Of a stretch of DNA of 64,000 bases, positions 34,054-43,378 are shown piece after piece. A model generated the notes under the pieces. It saw only the letters and a list, made by a program, of their open reading frames with translations. It was not told where the DNA came from and ran no database searches. The translations under genes were made by a program, and so were the position numbers. The DNA comes from Ignavibacteriota bacterium (GTDB lineage: Bacteria > Bacteroidota > Ignavibacteria > Tepidaquicellales > Tepidaquicellaceae), in the NCBI GenBank assembly GCA_026390735.1, contig JAPLFJ010000029.1:62001-126000 (forward strand). Direction: 5' to 3'. Numbering within the stretch: the first letter of the stretch is position 1; each line of letters opens with the position of its first letter.

Positions 34054-34393
34054 CCTTCAAATATTATCGTTAATTCTTGGAATACTCTTCTTACTTGTGA
34101 TTCTTTATAACATCCGAAGAAAGAAACTAAGCCCTTCCTACTCTGTTCTATGGATTGTTCTGGCTTTATTCCTGATTCTAATACCTGTTTTCCAGTCAGT
34201 ATTCATTTCTATCGCAAGGTTCTTCGGAGTTTATGCGGAGAATCTGATATACATACTTCTGATAGGTTTTTTGCTTATATATGTACTTTATATAACATCA
34301 AAGGTTGTCAGGCTAAATAATCAGGTTAAAGAACTTATAAGTAATTCTGCTATTCTGGAAGATGAGTTGAACCAGCTTAAAAAGAAGCAATAG
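34043..34393 (+). CDS. DUF2304 small membrane protein
   Basis: This 116-residue protein has three hydrophobic segments (LQILSLILGILFLLVILY, then VLWIVLALFLILIPVF, then YILLIGFLLIYVLYI) and a C-terminal coiled-coil-like tail (RLNNQVKELISNSAILEDEL). The RRKKLSPSYSVLWI motif after the first span is the DUF2304 hallmark. These proteins sit next to DPM1-like GT2 enzymes, as here. A role as membrane partner of that transferase is inferred from repeated co-occurrence; no biochemical activity is assigned. Confidence 0.88.
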   Translation: MNLNLQILSLILGILFLLVILYNIRRKKLSPSYSVLWIVLALFLILIPVFQSVFISIARFFGVYAENLIYILLIGFLLIYVLYITSKVVRLNNQVKELISNSAILEDELNQLKKKQ

Positions 34394-34398
34394 TCTTA

Positions 34399-35694
34399 AT
34401 GAATTCGAATATCATCAGCAAATATCCCGTAAGAAAACTTATAATCCTGTTATTTGTAATTTCTTTTATAGTAAGGTTAAGTTATGGCCTGTATTATTTT
34501 CTTAAATATGGGTCTTCAAATTTTTCTGATGACTGGGCTTACATAAAGTTTGCTGAAGAAATGCTGAAACAGGGGGTATTTGTTCCAGATATATCTGGGC
34601 TAACTCAGACAAAAGCAGGGATTACTCCTTTTTACCCATTAGTTATTTATCTTTCGTTCAAAGCTTTTGGTATAAACTACCTGCCTTTAGTTATTCTTAA
34701 CGCGGTTTTCTCATCTTCTATAACCATCTTAATATATTACATTGGCATGTATTCTTTTAATAACACAGTAGGATTATTGTCATCAGCATGGTCAATTCTT
34801 TACATTAATTATATAAGATGGGTACCGAACCTGCTTAAAGAAAACCTGGTACAGTTTTTATTTGCACTGCTAATCCTGTTATTGTTAATTTATCTGCTAA
34901 AAGATCAAGGCTACTTAATTCTGGCGATGATATCTATTGTCTTTACTGTCTTAATACATACAGATGAAAGGTATATGATATATTACCTGGTATTAGTAGC
35001 GGTTCTTTTTTTAACCGGGCAAGTAAGCATCAGAAGTAAAGTGCTGTCCTTTATCTTCCTAAATGCAGTAATTTTTACTTTCATGCTGCCCTGGTTAATT
35101 AGAAATTATGAAGTTTACCATAGACCGGTAATCCTTTCAGAGAGAACTGCTTTTATTACGGATAGATTATTAGGGTATAAAAATGAGAATTATTATTCGC
35201 AGGAGATTCAGTTAAGTGATGCTACTCTTGATTCTATCGTGAAAGGCCAGTCAATTTATGATATGACGATGTATAATATTATTCAAAGAGGTATATCATA
35301 TGGCACATATCCCAAAAGATACTCAAGAGGGGAAAAAATGTATATTGATTTTAAGGAACTGTGGAGGCCTTTCAGATTTTCAAATATGTGGGTTAGTGAA
35401 GGATTCAGGCCTGAAGGCAAGTGGTCAATGTCACATAATCTGTCACTGATATTAAGTTATGGAATATTACTGCCGTTTTTCCTGACAGGTATATATTTTA
35501 GTATAAAAACCAGGAATGTTACATGGCCTGTCATGCTCAGTATAGTACTTTTGCATACAATAATTCATATAACTTTTGTCTTATCCCAAAACAGGTACAG
35601 AATTCCTATTGATGTAATAATAATTGTAACAGCATTTTATGGCTTAACGAGTATTTATGAAAACTATCGGTTTAAAAGAAAATTAGTTATATGA
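34399..35694 (+). CDS. GT39-like (PMT/ArnT-type) membrane glycosyltransferase
   Basis: This 431-residue integral membrane protein has about ten hydrophobic spans. The first periplasmic loop holds SSNFSDDWAYIKFAEEMLKQG with the acidic pair expected for GT-C enzymes, followed by KAGITPFYPLVIYLSFKAFG, a PMT_2-like second segment. HTDERYMIYY near 195 lies in the mid-protein. Such enzymes take sugar from polyprenyl phosphate outside the membrane and add it to a glycan or lipid. The preceding DPM1-like/DUF2304 pair could make that donor. It is not a recognisable Wzy polymerase, but a polymerase role cannot be excluded. Confidence 0.78.
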   Translation: MNSNIISKYPVRKLIILLFVISFIVRLSYGLYYFLKYGSSNFSDDWAYIKFAEEMLKQGVFVPDISGLTQTKAGITPFYPLVIYLSFKAFGINYLPLVILNAVFSSSITILIYYIGMYSFNNTVGLLSSAWSILYINYIRWVPNLLKENLVQFLFALLILLLLIYLLKDQGYLILAMISIVFTVLIHTDERYMIYYLVLVAVLFLTGQVSIRSKVLSFIFLNAVIFTFMLPWLIRNYEVYHRPVILSERTAFITDRLLGYKNENYYSQEIQLSDATLDSIVKGQSIYDMTMYNIIQRGISYGTYPKRYSRGEKMYIDFKELWRPFRFSNMWVSEGFRPEGKWSMSHNLSLILSYGILLPFFLTGIYFSIKTRNVTWPVMLSIVLLHTIIHITFVLSQNRYRIPIDVIIIVTAFYGLTSIYENYRFKRKLVI

Positions 35695-36542
35695 ATACCG
35701 ATAAGAAATATGGTGGTACAGAGAATCCTTATTTGAAGGGCAAATATGAGAATGTTTTCCCTAAAGATCAAATATTCTCAGTTGAAGGTTCGTTAGACTC
35801 TCTGATTCCCTGGCTTGATTATTATTATCCTATTCGGGATAAGAAAATACTGGTATTCGGTACAGGATTAGGCGGAACAACTGTTGCCTGTTCTTTAAAT
35901 ATTGGAAATGGGTTGGTTTATGGAGTTGATATCAGTGAAGATGCTATTGAGAAAACATATCTCAGGGCAGAAGCTTATGATGTAAGTGATAAAGTAGAAC
36001 TTACGTATTTAAAAGATACATATCCGCTTCCGTTTATGGATAATTGTTTTGATGCTGTTTTTATTACTGATGTTATTGAGCATATTGTTGACGACAGAAG
36101 AAAATACGTACGAGAAGCTTACAGGGTACTCAAAAAGGATGGATTGTTTTTTATTACAGGTACACCAAACCTGTTGTATGCAAAGGACAGGCACACTACC
36201 GGCCTTTATTTTGTTCCGTGGATGAGTAAGGCCATGGCTTATAAGTATTCAATATTTCGAAAAAAATGGACAGAAGGGAAAAATCTCGACTATGCAGGAC
36301 GGAAAGGAACTACTTACTGGCATATTAAAAGCTGGCTGAAAGGCTTTAGTTATGATGTTTTAAACTTAAAAGCAAATTTCACATCAGATTATTTAAAAAG
36401 TAATAACAGACTTCATACGACTAAAAGAAAAATATATTTCTTCCCTTACAGGATTCTTGAGAAAGTATCAACTTCAGTTTTTAAAATACCGATTACAGCT
36501 TTTATGCCATACATCAATCATTTATTTATCATCAAAAAATAA
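35691..36542 (+). CDS. Class I SAM-dependent methyltransferase
   Basis: This 283-residue methyltransferase has motif I ILVFGTGLGGTT near residue 54 (a variant of ExGxGxG), YGVDISEDAIEK near 79, and DAVFITDVIEHIVDDRRKY near 120 with the Methyltransf_11 post-II segment. The C-terminus (KIYFFPYRILEKV) is basic and hydrophobic, consistent with membrane association. It overlaps the GT39-like gene by four bases and the third asparagine synthase by one base. It probably methylates a sugar hydroxyl or carboxyl of the repeat unit; the target is unknown. Confidence 0.85.
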   Translation: MNTDKKYGGTENPYLKGKYENVFPKDQIFSVEGSLDSLIPWLDYYYPIRDKKILVFGTGLGGTTVACSLNIGNGLVYGVDISEDAIEKTYLRAEAYDVSDKVELTYLKDTYPLPFMDNCFDAVFITDVIEHIVDDRRKYVREAYRVLKKDGLFFITGTPNLLYAKDRHTTGLYFVPWMSKAMAYKYSIFRKKWTEGKNLDYAGRKGTTYWHIKSWLKGFSYDVLNLKANFTSDYLKSNNRLHTTKRKIYFFPYRILEKVSTSVFKIPITAFMPYINHLFIIKK

Positions 36543-38362
36543 TGTGCGGCATTTGCGGAATATATAGTTTTAATGATTCATTACCGGATGCCAATAAGGT
36601 ACAGTCAATGATGTCAGTGATGAAGCATCGTGGGCCGGATAATGAAGCTATCTGGAATGATGATAAAGCTTGTGTAGGCTTTGTCAGACTCAGCGTTATC
36701 GATTTAAGTCCAGAGGCTAACCAGCCAATGGCTGATGATACAGGCAGGTATGTAATAACATTCAACGGAGAAATTTACAATTACATTGAATTAAAGGAAG
36801 AATTAATATTAAAAGGACATAGTTTCAAAACAAAGACTGATTCTGAAGTACTTTTGAAAGGGTATATTGAATGGGGGGCAGATGTTTTAAATAAATCTAA
36901 TGGAATGTTTGCGTTCGTCATTTATGATACAAATGAAAAGAAATTATTTGCCGCTCGTGACAGATATGGAGTTAAACCTTTTTATTACCACTTTGACAAT
37001 AATCGATTTATTTTTTCCTCAGAAATTAATCCTATCGTAACTATCTTTCCTGAGTTAAATGGTGTTAACGACGAAAGTGTATATAATTATCTGGTATTTA
37101 ACAGAACTGACTATAATGATGATACTTTCTATTCAGGAATTAAGAGATTACCACATGGCTCTTACATGGTAGTTGATAAAAATGTGAATATTTTAAAATG
37201 GTATAACCTTAAAGACAGGATTATAAACATTACTTCTGATTATCATATAACTGAACTCCTTGAATCTTCAATTAAGTTAAGATTAAGAAGTGATGTCCCA
37301 ATAGGATTGTGTCTTAGCGGTGGCCTGGATTCATCTGCAATTGCTTCAATTCTTATTAATAAATTTAATAATACGGGAATCAGCACCTTCTCAGCCGTAT
37401 ACCCTAATTACATCAATGATGAAAGTAATTATATCAATGAATACAGTAATGTTTTAAAGAATATGTTTTATGTTACGCCAGATGCTCAAAGTCTGTTTGC
37501 AGATAAAGAGAATTTTGTAAAGGCCCAGGGTGAACCACTTCCGTCAACTTCTCCATATGCACAATACAAAGTGATGCAGCTGGCTTCCGGGAAAGTGAAG
37601 GTTACTCTGGACGGTCAGGGGGCCGATGAAGAATTAGCGGGATATCATTACTTCTTTGGCAATTACTACAAAGAACTATTTGGCAGGTTTAAATACTTAA
37701 AATTGCTTAAAGAACTTCTGTATTATTTTAGAAATCACAAATCTCTTTACGGCTTTAAAACTTTTATTTTCTTTCTCTTGTCATCGGAGCGGCAAACCCA
37801 GCTTCGTGTTAACAAATACGGCTATCTGAGTGAGCATCTGAATAATACTTACAGTAAGAATAATTTTATTACATCAAATTTATACTCATCTACTGATCTG
37901 AATGAAGCGCTATATAATCATTTCGAATATAAACTTGAACATTTGCTCAAGTGGGAAGATAGGAACTCTATGAATTTCTCGATTGAAGCAAGATTACCAT
38001 TTCTGGATTTCAGACTGGTGGAATATGTACTTGGTTTACCTTCTGATCAGAAAATCAGCAACGGACAGACGAAATATATCCTAAGGGAAGAAATGAAAGG
38101 CATATTACCTGAGAATATAAGAAAAAGGCAGAGTAAGGTTGGCTTTGATACACCTGAAGACGAATGGTTCAGAGAGCCATATTTTAAGGAATATATATCA
38201 GATATTATTTCTTCTTCTGAATTTAAAAACTTAAATTATTTTAACATTGAGCAAGTTAGGAGGCTGTATAAAAAGCATCTTAATAATGAGATTAATGCTT
38301 CAAAAGAAATATGGAAATGGATAAATATGTATATCTGGATGAATAACAATCAATTGCGCTGA
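36542..38362 (+). CDS. Glutamine-dependent asparagine synthase-type amidotransferase (third copy)
   Basis: This 606-residue protein has MCGICGIY with nucleophile Cys2, KHRGPDNEA near 29, FNGEIYNYIELKE near 75, the PP-loop SGGLDSSA near 259 and DGQGADEELAGYHYF near 358. QTKYILREEMKG and RQSKVGFDTPEDEWF in the last third are typical of AsnB proteins. It is intact by all motifs. One base separates coupling with genes on both sides (TAATG and TGATG). Like the copies at 12253 and 17996 it probably amidates a uronic acid or acyl carboxylate; three copies suggest three different carboxyl groups or glycosyl contexts. Confidence 0.9.
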   Translation: MCGICGIYSFNDSLPDANKVQSMMSVMKHRGPDNEAIWNDDKACVGFVRLSVIDLSPEANQPMADDTGRYVITFNGEIYNYIELKEELILKGHSFKTKTDSEVLLKGYIEWGADVLNKSNGMFAFVIYDTNEKKLFAARDRYGVKPFYYHFDNNRFIFSSEINPIVTIFPELNGVNDESVYNYLVFNRTDYNDDTFYSGIKRLPHGSYMVVDKNVNILKWYNLKDRIINITSDYHITELLESSIKLRLRSDVPIGLCLSGGLDSSAIASILINKFNNTGISTFSAVYPNYINDESNYINEYSNVLKNMFYVTPDAQSLFADKENFVKAQGEPLPSTSPYAQYKVMQLASGKVKVTLDGQGADEELAGYHYFFGNYYKELFGRFKYLKLLKELLYYFRNHKSLYGFKTFIFFLLSSERQTQLRVNKYGYLSEHLNNTYSKNNFITSNLYSSTDLNEALYNHFEYKLEHLLKWEDRNSMNFSIEARLPFLDFRLVEYVLGLPSDQKISNGQTKYILREEMKGILPENIRKRQSKVGFDTPEDEWFREPYFKEYISDIISSSEFKNLNYFNIEQVRRLYKKHLNNEINASKEIWKWINMYIWMNNNQLR

Positions 38363-39363
38363 TGGAAATAAAATTATTGGAAAGTAAGTCAGATATATAT
38401 AATATTTATTCAGGTATATCGGGACTTCCTGATTTTAATGTATTTCAATCGAGCTTTTATTATGATGTACTTGCATATACAAACAAAACTAATCCTTCAG
38501 TTCTCATAGCAATGGAGCATGGAGTGCTTAAAGGATTTATTTTAATTCAGGTTCAGAATTATTTCAGCCGCTTACTTAAGTCATTTGCAACCAGAGCAGT
38601 TATCTCAGGGGGGCCTCTTTTTAATGATGACGAAAATGTCCTTTCAGAAATGCTTGAAAAGTATAATACAATATTTAATAGTAAGTTAGTGTACACTCAA
38701 ATCAGGAATATTCATAACGTGGATAAATACTATCATGTCTTTGAAAAACACAATTTCAAAAGAAATGACCACCTTAATTATATTATTGACTTAAATGCAG
38801 GTATTGATAAAATCTGGGAAAATGTTTATTCAAAAAGAAAAAACGAAATCCGCAAAGGTATCAAGGAAGATATAATAGTAAAAGAGATAGCCTACAATTC
38901 CGAACTTCGTTCAGCTTATGAAATTCTTGAAGGGATTTATAGAAAAGCAAAACTTCCTTTACCTAAATATAATTATTTCGAGAATGCATTAAAAGTACAG
39001 GGTACGGAGAATGTTTTGAGAATAATGGGTGGCTATTTTGACTCAACATTAGTTGGAATCATGTTTTTGCTTTGTTTTGAGGGTAGGGTATATAACTGGT
39101 ATGCTGCTGCAAAACCTGATTATTACAGGAAATATCCGAATGATGTAATTACCTGGGAAGTAGTTAAGTGGGCATCTGAAAATGGTTTTAATATATTTGA
39201 TTTTGGTGGTGCGGGAAATCCTGCTAAAGATTATGGAGTGAGGGATTTTAAGAAAAAATTTGGCGGGTTGGAAGTTAACTACGGCAGGTATGAATGTATT
39301 CATAAACCTACCGTTATGAAACTTTCTGAATATGGGTTTAAATTATGGCAAAAACTTAACTGA
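38362..39363 (+). CDS. FemAB/GNAT-fold protein
   Basis: This 333-residue protein matches the FemAB-like GNAT family. A KSFATRAVISGGPLFND segment lies near 74, IWENVYSKRKNEIRKGIKE near 151 is the conserved arginine/lysine-rich helix, and DSTLVGIMFLLCFEGRVYNWYAAAKPDYYRKYPNDVITWEVVKWA near 223 is the second GNAT core. FDFGGAGNPAKDYGVRDFKKKFGG near 286 is diagnostic of these proteins. FemAB proteins transfer amino acids from aminoacyl-tRNA to cell-wall precursors. In exopolysaccharide loci related proteins occur with unproven roles; here aminoacylation of an amino sugar is a hypothesis. Confidence 0.82.
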   Translation: MEIKLLESKSDIYNIYSGISGLPDFNVFQSSFYYDVLAYTNKTNPSVLIAMEHGVLKGFILIQVQNYFSRLLKSFATRAVISGGPLFNDDENVLSEMLEKYNTIFNSKLVYTQIRNIHNVDKYYHVFEKHNFKRNDHLNYIIDLNAGIDKIWENVYSKRKNEIRKGIKEDIIVKEIAYNSELRSAYEILEGIYRKAKLPLPKYNYFENALKVQGTENVLRIMGGYFDSTLVGIMFLLCFEGRVYNWYAAAKPDYYRKYPNDVITWEVVKWASENGFNIFDFGGAGNPAKDYGVRDFKKKFGGLEVNYGRYECIHKPTVMKLSEYGFKLWQKLN

Positions 39364-39370
39364 TTATGGA

Positions 39371-40393
39371 ATGAATATTGTAATAGACATCGCCCATCCT
39401 GCCCATGTAAATTTCTTTAAACATACTGCAAAACGTCTTGTTTCCGAAGATCATAATGTTAATATAATTTGTTTAAACAGGGGGAAACTATCAAAGATTG
39501 TGGAGAAAGAATTTCCCGGGTTCCATATTGAAGTTATCGGAAATCATAGAGGTTCGAAATTCTCAGTAATAGTTGACGCCAACATAAAGAGGTTTTTTCA
39601 GTTAATAAGTTCTATAAGGCATTTAAATGTAGATGTCGGTTTAGGTGTCGGCAGTTTTAATTTTGGAGGTGTTTTAAAATTATTGAACCGGCCCAATATT
39701 CAGTTTGATGATGATCCGGAAAGAGGGGTAAATACTATTCTGGAGAAACTTACTGCTACAAAGTTATTCTTTCCTCCGATTATAGAAAGTTATGGCAACA
39801 TAAGTAATTTTAATGCATTAAAGGAATGGGCCTATTTATCACCTGATTATTTCACTCCTGATTCCAGTATTCTCAGTGAGTATGGTCTTAAAGAAAAAGA
39901 ATATATATTCATAAGGGAAATCAGCACAGGTTCTTTAAATTATACAAACCAGAAAGCTAATATCCTGGCTTCAATATCAAAGGAGTTTGATAAAAATATA
40001 AAGGTATTATTGTCATTAGAGAACAAGAAAAAGCTTGGCTACTATCCTGATAACTGGATTCTTTTAAAAGAACCTGTTGATGACATTCACAGCATCCTTT
40101 ATTATAGTAAATGCGTTATCTCATCAGGCGACAGTATGGCCAGAGAGGGGAGTTTGCTTGGTGTTCCCAGTGTCTATTGCGGATTCAGAGAAATGAAGGC
40201 GAATAAAATCCTTGAAGATAAAAATATATTGTTTCATTTAAACCCAAATGATGTTGTGTCATTTATGAACCGTATTTATAAAGATGATTCTTATTTGCTT
40301 GATCAGGAAGCATTTAGATATGAGCTCTTACATGAGTGGGTTGACGTCAATCAGTTTATCTATGATGAAGTATTTAAAATATTAACAAATTAA
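39371..40393 (+). CDS. DUF354 family protein (GT-B-like), first copy
   Basis: I take the ATG at 39371, giving MNIVIDIAHPAHVNFFKH, the family's usual start; an earlier in-frame ATG inside the FemAB gene adds 13 residues lacking conservation. The 340-residue protein has DVGLGVGSFNFGGVLK near 91, IQFDDDPERG near 112 and VISSGDSMAREGSLLGVPSVY near 252. The last of these corresponds to the nucleotide-sugar-binding end of GT-B folds. DUF354 proteins are common in archaeal and bacterial glycan loci and are related to UDP-GlcNAc 2-epimerase/MurG-like proteins. A paralogue lies two genes downstream (41196). The reaction is unknown. Confidence 0.83.
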   Translation: MNIVIDIAHPAHVNFFKHTAKRLVSEDHNVNIICLNRGKLSKIVEKEFPGFHIEVIGNHRGSKFSVIVDANIKRFFQLISSIRHLNVDVGLGVGSFNFGGVLKLLNRPNIQFDDDPERGVNTILEKLTATKLFFPPIIESYGNISNFNALKEWAYLSPDYFTPDSSILSEYGLKEKEYIFIREISTGSLNYTNQKANILASISKEFDKNIKVLLSLENKKKLGYYPDNWILLKEPVDDIHSILYYSKCVISSGDSMAREGSLLGVPSVYCGFREMKANKILEDKNILFHLNPNDVVSFMNRIYKDDSYLLDQEAFRYELLHEWVDVNQFIYDEVFKILTN

Positions 40394-40398
40394 TGTAA

Positions 40399-41196
40399 TT
40401 GGAAGAGAGGACTAAACATTATTTCCAGAAACTAATTGTTCGTAAACTTGCAGGGAGAAAATATTATCGAAAAATAAAATTCTTTAAGATATATTTAAAA
40501 GCAAAAACAGGGGCTGATTATGAAATATCCCGTATTTTGCTTGGTATTCTGAAAGAGGATGATGTATTTTTTGATGTAGGTGCTAACCTTGGGCAATATA
40601 TAATCAGAATTAAAAATAAGTTCAAGTCCGGAGTAAAAATCTATGCTTTTGAACCCGTGATAAGTAATTATGAAATACTGTCAAAATACATTAAAAGGAA
40701 ATGTCAAAATGTGTTACTCGAAAATTATGCGGTTAGTGATACTGATGGTACTGATGTATTGTATATCCCATTAATAAATAATATTGAGGTTGATACTCAG
40801 GCTTCAATTGATTATGAAAACAGAAAAATGTATTATAACGATTTTGCAAAGCAGGAAATCCGAAAAGTAACTATCGATAATTATGTAACTGCTAATTCTA
40901 TTCATAGAATAGATTATTTGAAAATTGATACTGAGGGAAATGATGTGAGAGTGATTAATGGTGCCTGGAAATCAATTTCTGAATTTAAACCTGTTATATT
41001 CTGTGAAGATATGGAAAACATTGAAACTCTTGGAGTACTTAATAGATTAGATTATAAGCGATATTTACTGACAAAAGATTACAAACTATCAGGCTTTACC
41101 GATTCAAAATCTCCGAACGTATTCAATGATCTAATAATCTTCATACCTGAAAACAGGGTATATGTTTTTGAGAAATATATAACAGGCCGGAATTAA
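40399..41196 (+). CDS. FkbM-family methyltransferase
   Basis: This 265-residue protein has the FkbM SAM-binding start DDVFFDVGANLGQYIIRI near 55, YAFEPVISNYEILSKYIK near 81, ENYAVSDTDGTDVLYIP near 110 and YLKIDTEGNDVRVINGA near 173. That last segment, with the IDTEG motif, is characteristic of the family. FkbM enzymes O-methylate sugars or polyketides, and in glycan loci they usually methylate a sugar hydroxyl. The start is a TTG six bases after the first DUF354 gene; it overlaps the second by one base, so it is flanked by a paralogous pair. Confidence 0.87.
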   Translation: MEERTKHYFQKLIVRKLAGRKYYRKIKFFKIYLKAKTGADYEISRILLGILKEDDVFFDVGANLGQYIIRIKNKFKSGVKIYAFEPVISNYEILSKYIKRKCQNVLLENYAVSDTDGTDVLYIPLINNIEVDTQASIDYENRKMYYNDFAKQEIRKVTIDNYVTANSIHRIDYLKIDTEGNDVRVINGAWKSISEFKPVIFCEDMENIETLGVLNRLDYKRYLLTKDYKLSGFTDSKSPNVFNDLIIFIPENRVYVFEKYITGRN

Positions 41197-42287
41197 TGAA
41201 TATTCTTATTGACATATGCCATCCGGCGCACGTTCATCTTTTCAGAAACTTCATCAGGATAATGAAGGAAAAGGGGCATTATGTATATGTTACAGTAAAG
41301 GATATACCCGCGGCAAAAGAACTTTTAGAACTATACAATATCAGGTATATTGATTATGGCTCGAAATCAGATTCGTTGATTGGAAAAACTTTTAAGCAGA
41401 TGAAATATGACTGGGATATAAAAAATATAGTTAAAGAACTTAGTATTGATATAGGAATCGGAACATCCATTACCATTTCTCACGTTTCAAAAATATCCAG
41501 GATGATTTCATTTGTTCTTGATGATGATGATTCAGATGTAGAACCGCTTTTTGCAAAATTCGCACATCCTTTTGCAGACTATTTGCTCTCTCCGGATGTT
41601 TTGAAACACGAAAGACTAAAAAAGACACATCTTTTGTATCCCGGCTATCATGAATTATCATATCTGCATCCTAATAGATTTACACCGGATGAATCTGTGC
41701 TCAAAAAACTCGGTATAAAACTTGGTGATAAATTCTTCGTTTTAAGGTTCAACGCATTCAAAGCACATCATGATATAGGGGCGAAAGGATTGAGCAATGC
41801 ACAAAAAAATCAGCTGATTTCCCTGTTAAACCAGCATGGTAAAGTTATCATAACAACTGAGGGTTCTGTTAATCCTGAATATAAGAAATATAAGTTTAAT
41901 ATCTCACCAACTGAAATATTCTCTGCACTTGCTTTTGCTACTCTGTTTATTGGTGATAGTCAGACAATGACTAATGAAGCTGCTGTATTAGGAACACCTG
42001 CACTAAGATTGAATTCTTTTGTTGGAAGAATATCATACTTAAAAGAGCAGGAGGATAAATATAACCTTGCTTTTGGGTTCAGACCAAATGAGTTTAATAA
42101 TCTCTTAAGTAAAGTTAAAGAACTGCTCAGTGATGATAATATTAAAGAAAAGTGGAAGTTTAAGAAAGAGACTATGCTTTCAGATAAAATAGACGTAACC
42201 AGTTATTTAGTCAGTCTTATAGATAATTATCCGCAGAGTTTAAAGGATATGAAAAATGACAGTGATTACTTCATGAAATTTAAATAA
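41196..42287 (+). CDS. DUF354 family protein (GT-B-like), second copy
   Basis: This 363-residue protein starts MNILIDICHPAHVHLFRNF, closely parallel to the copy at 39371. It has IDIGIGTSITISHVSKI near 86, FVLDDDDSDVEP near 106, DKFFVLRFNAFKAHHD near 178 and FIGDSQTMTNEAAVLGTPALRLN near 254. The second half matches the GT-B donor domain. The two copies differ in length and in the FDDDP versus LDDDD motif, so they probably act on different substrates. A 32-base gap follows, one of the longer gaps inside the glycan operon. Function unproven. Confidence 0.83.
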   Translation: MNILIDICHPAHVHLFRNFIRIMKEKGHYVYVTVKDIPAAKELLELYNIRYIDYGSKSDSLIGKTFKQMKYDWDIKNIVKELSIDIGIGTSITISHVSKISRMISFVLDDDDSDVEPLFAKFAHPFADYLLSPDVLKHERLKKTHLLYPGYHELSYLHPNRFTPDESVLKKLGIKLGDKFFVLRFNAFKAHHDIGAKGLSNAQKNQLISLLNQHGKVIITTEGSVNPEYKKYKFNISPTEIFSALAFATLFIGDSQTMTNEAAVLGTPALRLNSFVGRISYLKEQEDKYNLAFGFRPNEFNNLLSKVKELLSDDNIKEKWKFKKETMLSDKIDVTSYLVSLIDNYPQSLKDMKNDSDYFMKFK

Positions 42288-42319
42288 ATTATATGTGTTT
42301 AAGATATTAAGGTCAAAGA

Positions 42320-43378
42320 ATGTTTAAGTCAATATTTGAATACAGAGAAAAGCAGAAGCCCCTGCAGCACATTGAGGAGCCCGTGCTTGAATATATAATA
42401 AAATTTATTAATCCTTTTCAAAGCCAGACAAGGATTTTAGATACATCTACTATATTCAATATTGAGACGATAAATGAGCCGATTGAAAATTTTATTAACC
42501 TCAGGAAGTTAAATTATATTACAGATCTTAATGGACTATTGTATACGGTTAATGAAAAATTGTTTATGGATGGGTATTTCGTGGGCTGCGTCGAATTGTA
42601 CCAGCAGAGGAAAGCCCGTATATATTCCCGTTTCCCTTCACCGATAGCATTCCCTGTTTATATTATTGATTTCGTGTTAAACCGTATGTTTCCCAAACTA
42701 TATCTGACTCAAAACATACGAATAAAGAAATTAAGATCTACAAACCGTGCTTTATCCAAAACTGAAATATTCGGAAGACTTTATGCTTCTGGGTTTGATG
42801 TAATCGATTTTAAAAATATAAATTGTTTAACTTATTTTGTCGCCAGGAAAAGGGATAAAGCTAAAAAAGTTGAGGAGTACAAATACGGTATACTGTACAA
42901 GATGAAGAGGATAGGCAAAAAAGGAAAAGTAATTAATGTATACAAAATCAGAACTATGAACCCATACTCTGAGTATTTACAGAATTACGTATACGATAAA
43001 TATAACCTTAAAGAAGGTGGCAAATTTAAGAATGATTTCAGAATAACTCCATGGGGGAAATTATTAAGAAAATACTGGCTCGATGAACTGCCTATGATAC
43101 TAAATCTGATTAAAGGTGATTTAAAATTAGTCGGCGTCAGACCTTTATCCAAACAGTATTTTGATTTGTATGACGAAGATTTAAAGAATTTAAGGTATAA
43201 GCATAAGCCGGGTCTTATCCCTCCTTATTATGCAGATTTACCAAATACCATTGAGGAAATTATAGAGTCAGAGAAGAAGTATCTTCTGGCTTACGAGAAA
43301 AAGAAGTTCAAAACCGATATAACTTACCTGTTCAAAGCACTGAAAAACATTTTATTTAAAAACGCAAGAAGCTCATAA
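42320..43378 (+). CDS. Initiating sugar transferase (polyprenyl-phosphate glycosylphosphotransferase)
   Basis: This 352-residue protein ends in a bacterial sugar transferase domain: KMKRIGKKGKVINVYKIRTM near 198, FRITPWGKLLRKYWLDELPM near 242, and LIKGDLKLVGVRPLSKQYFDLY near 266. HKPGLIPPYYADLP follows near 298. It transfers a sugar-1-phosphate onto undecaprenyl phosphate to begin repeat-unit synthesis. The first 180 residues are not a five-span WcaJ-like membrane domain; they include SKTEIFGRLYASGFDVIDF and a hydrophobic PSPIAFPVYIIDFVL stretch that probably forms the membrane contact. This extension is familiar from Bacteroidota homologues. It overlaps the Wzi-like gene by one base. Confidence 0.9.
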   Translation: MFKSIFEYREKQKPLQHIEEPVLEYIIKFINPFQSQTRILDTSTIFNIETINEPIENFINLRKLNYITDLNGLLYTVNEKLFMDGYFVGCVELYQQRKARIYSRFPSPIAFPVYIIDFVLNRMFPKLYLTQNIRIKKLRSTNRALSKTEIFGRLYASGFDVIDFKNINCLTYFVARKRDKAKKVEEYKYGILYKMKRIGKKGKVINVYKIRTMNPYSEYLQNYVYDKYNLKEGGKFKNDFRITPWGKLLRKYWLDELPMILNLIKGDLKLVGVRPLSKQYFDLYDEDLKNLRYKHKPGLIPPYYADLPNTIEEIIESEKKYLLAYEKKKFKTDITYLFKALKNILFKNARSS

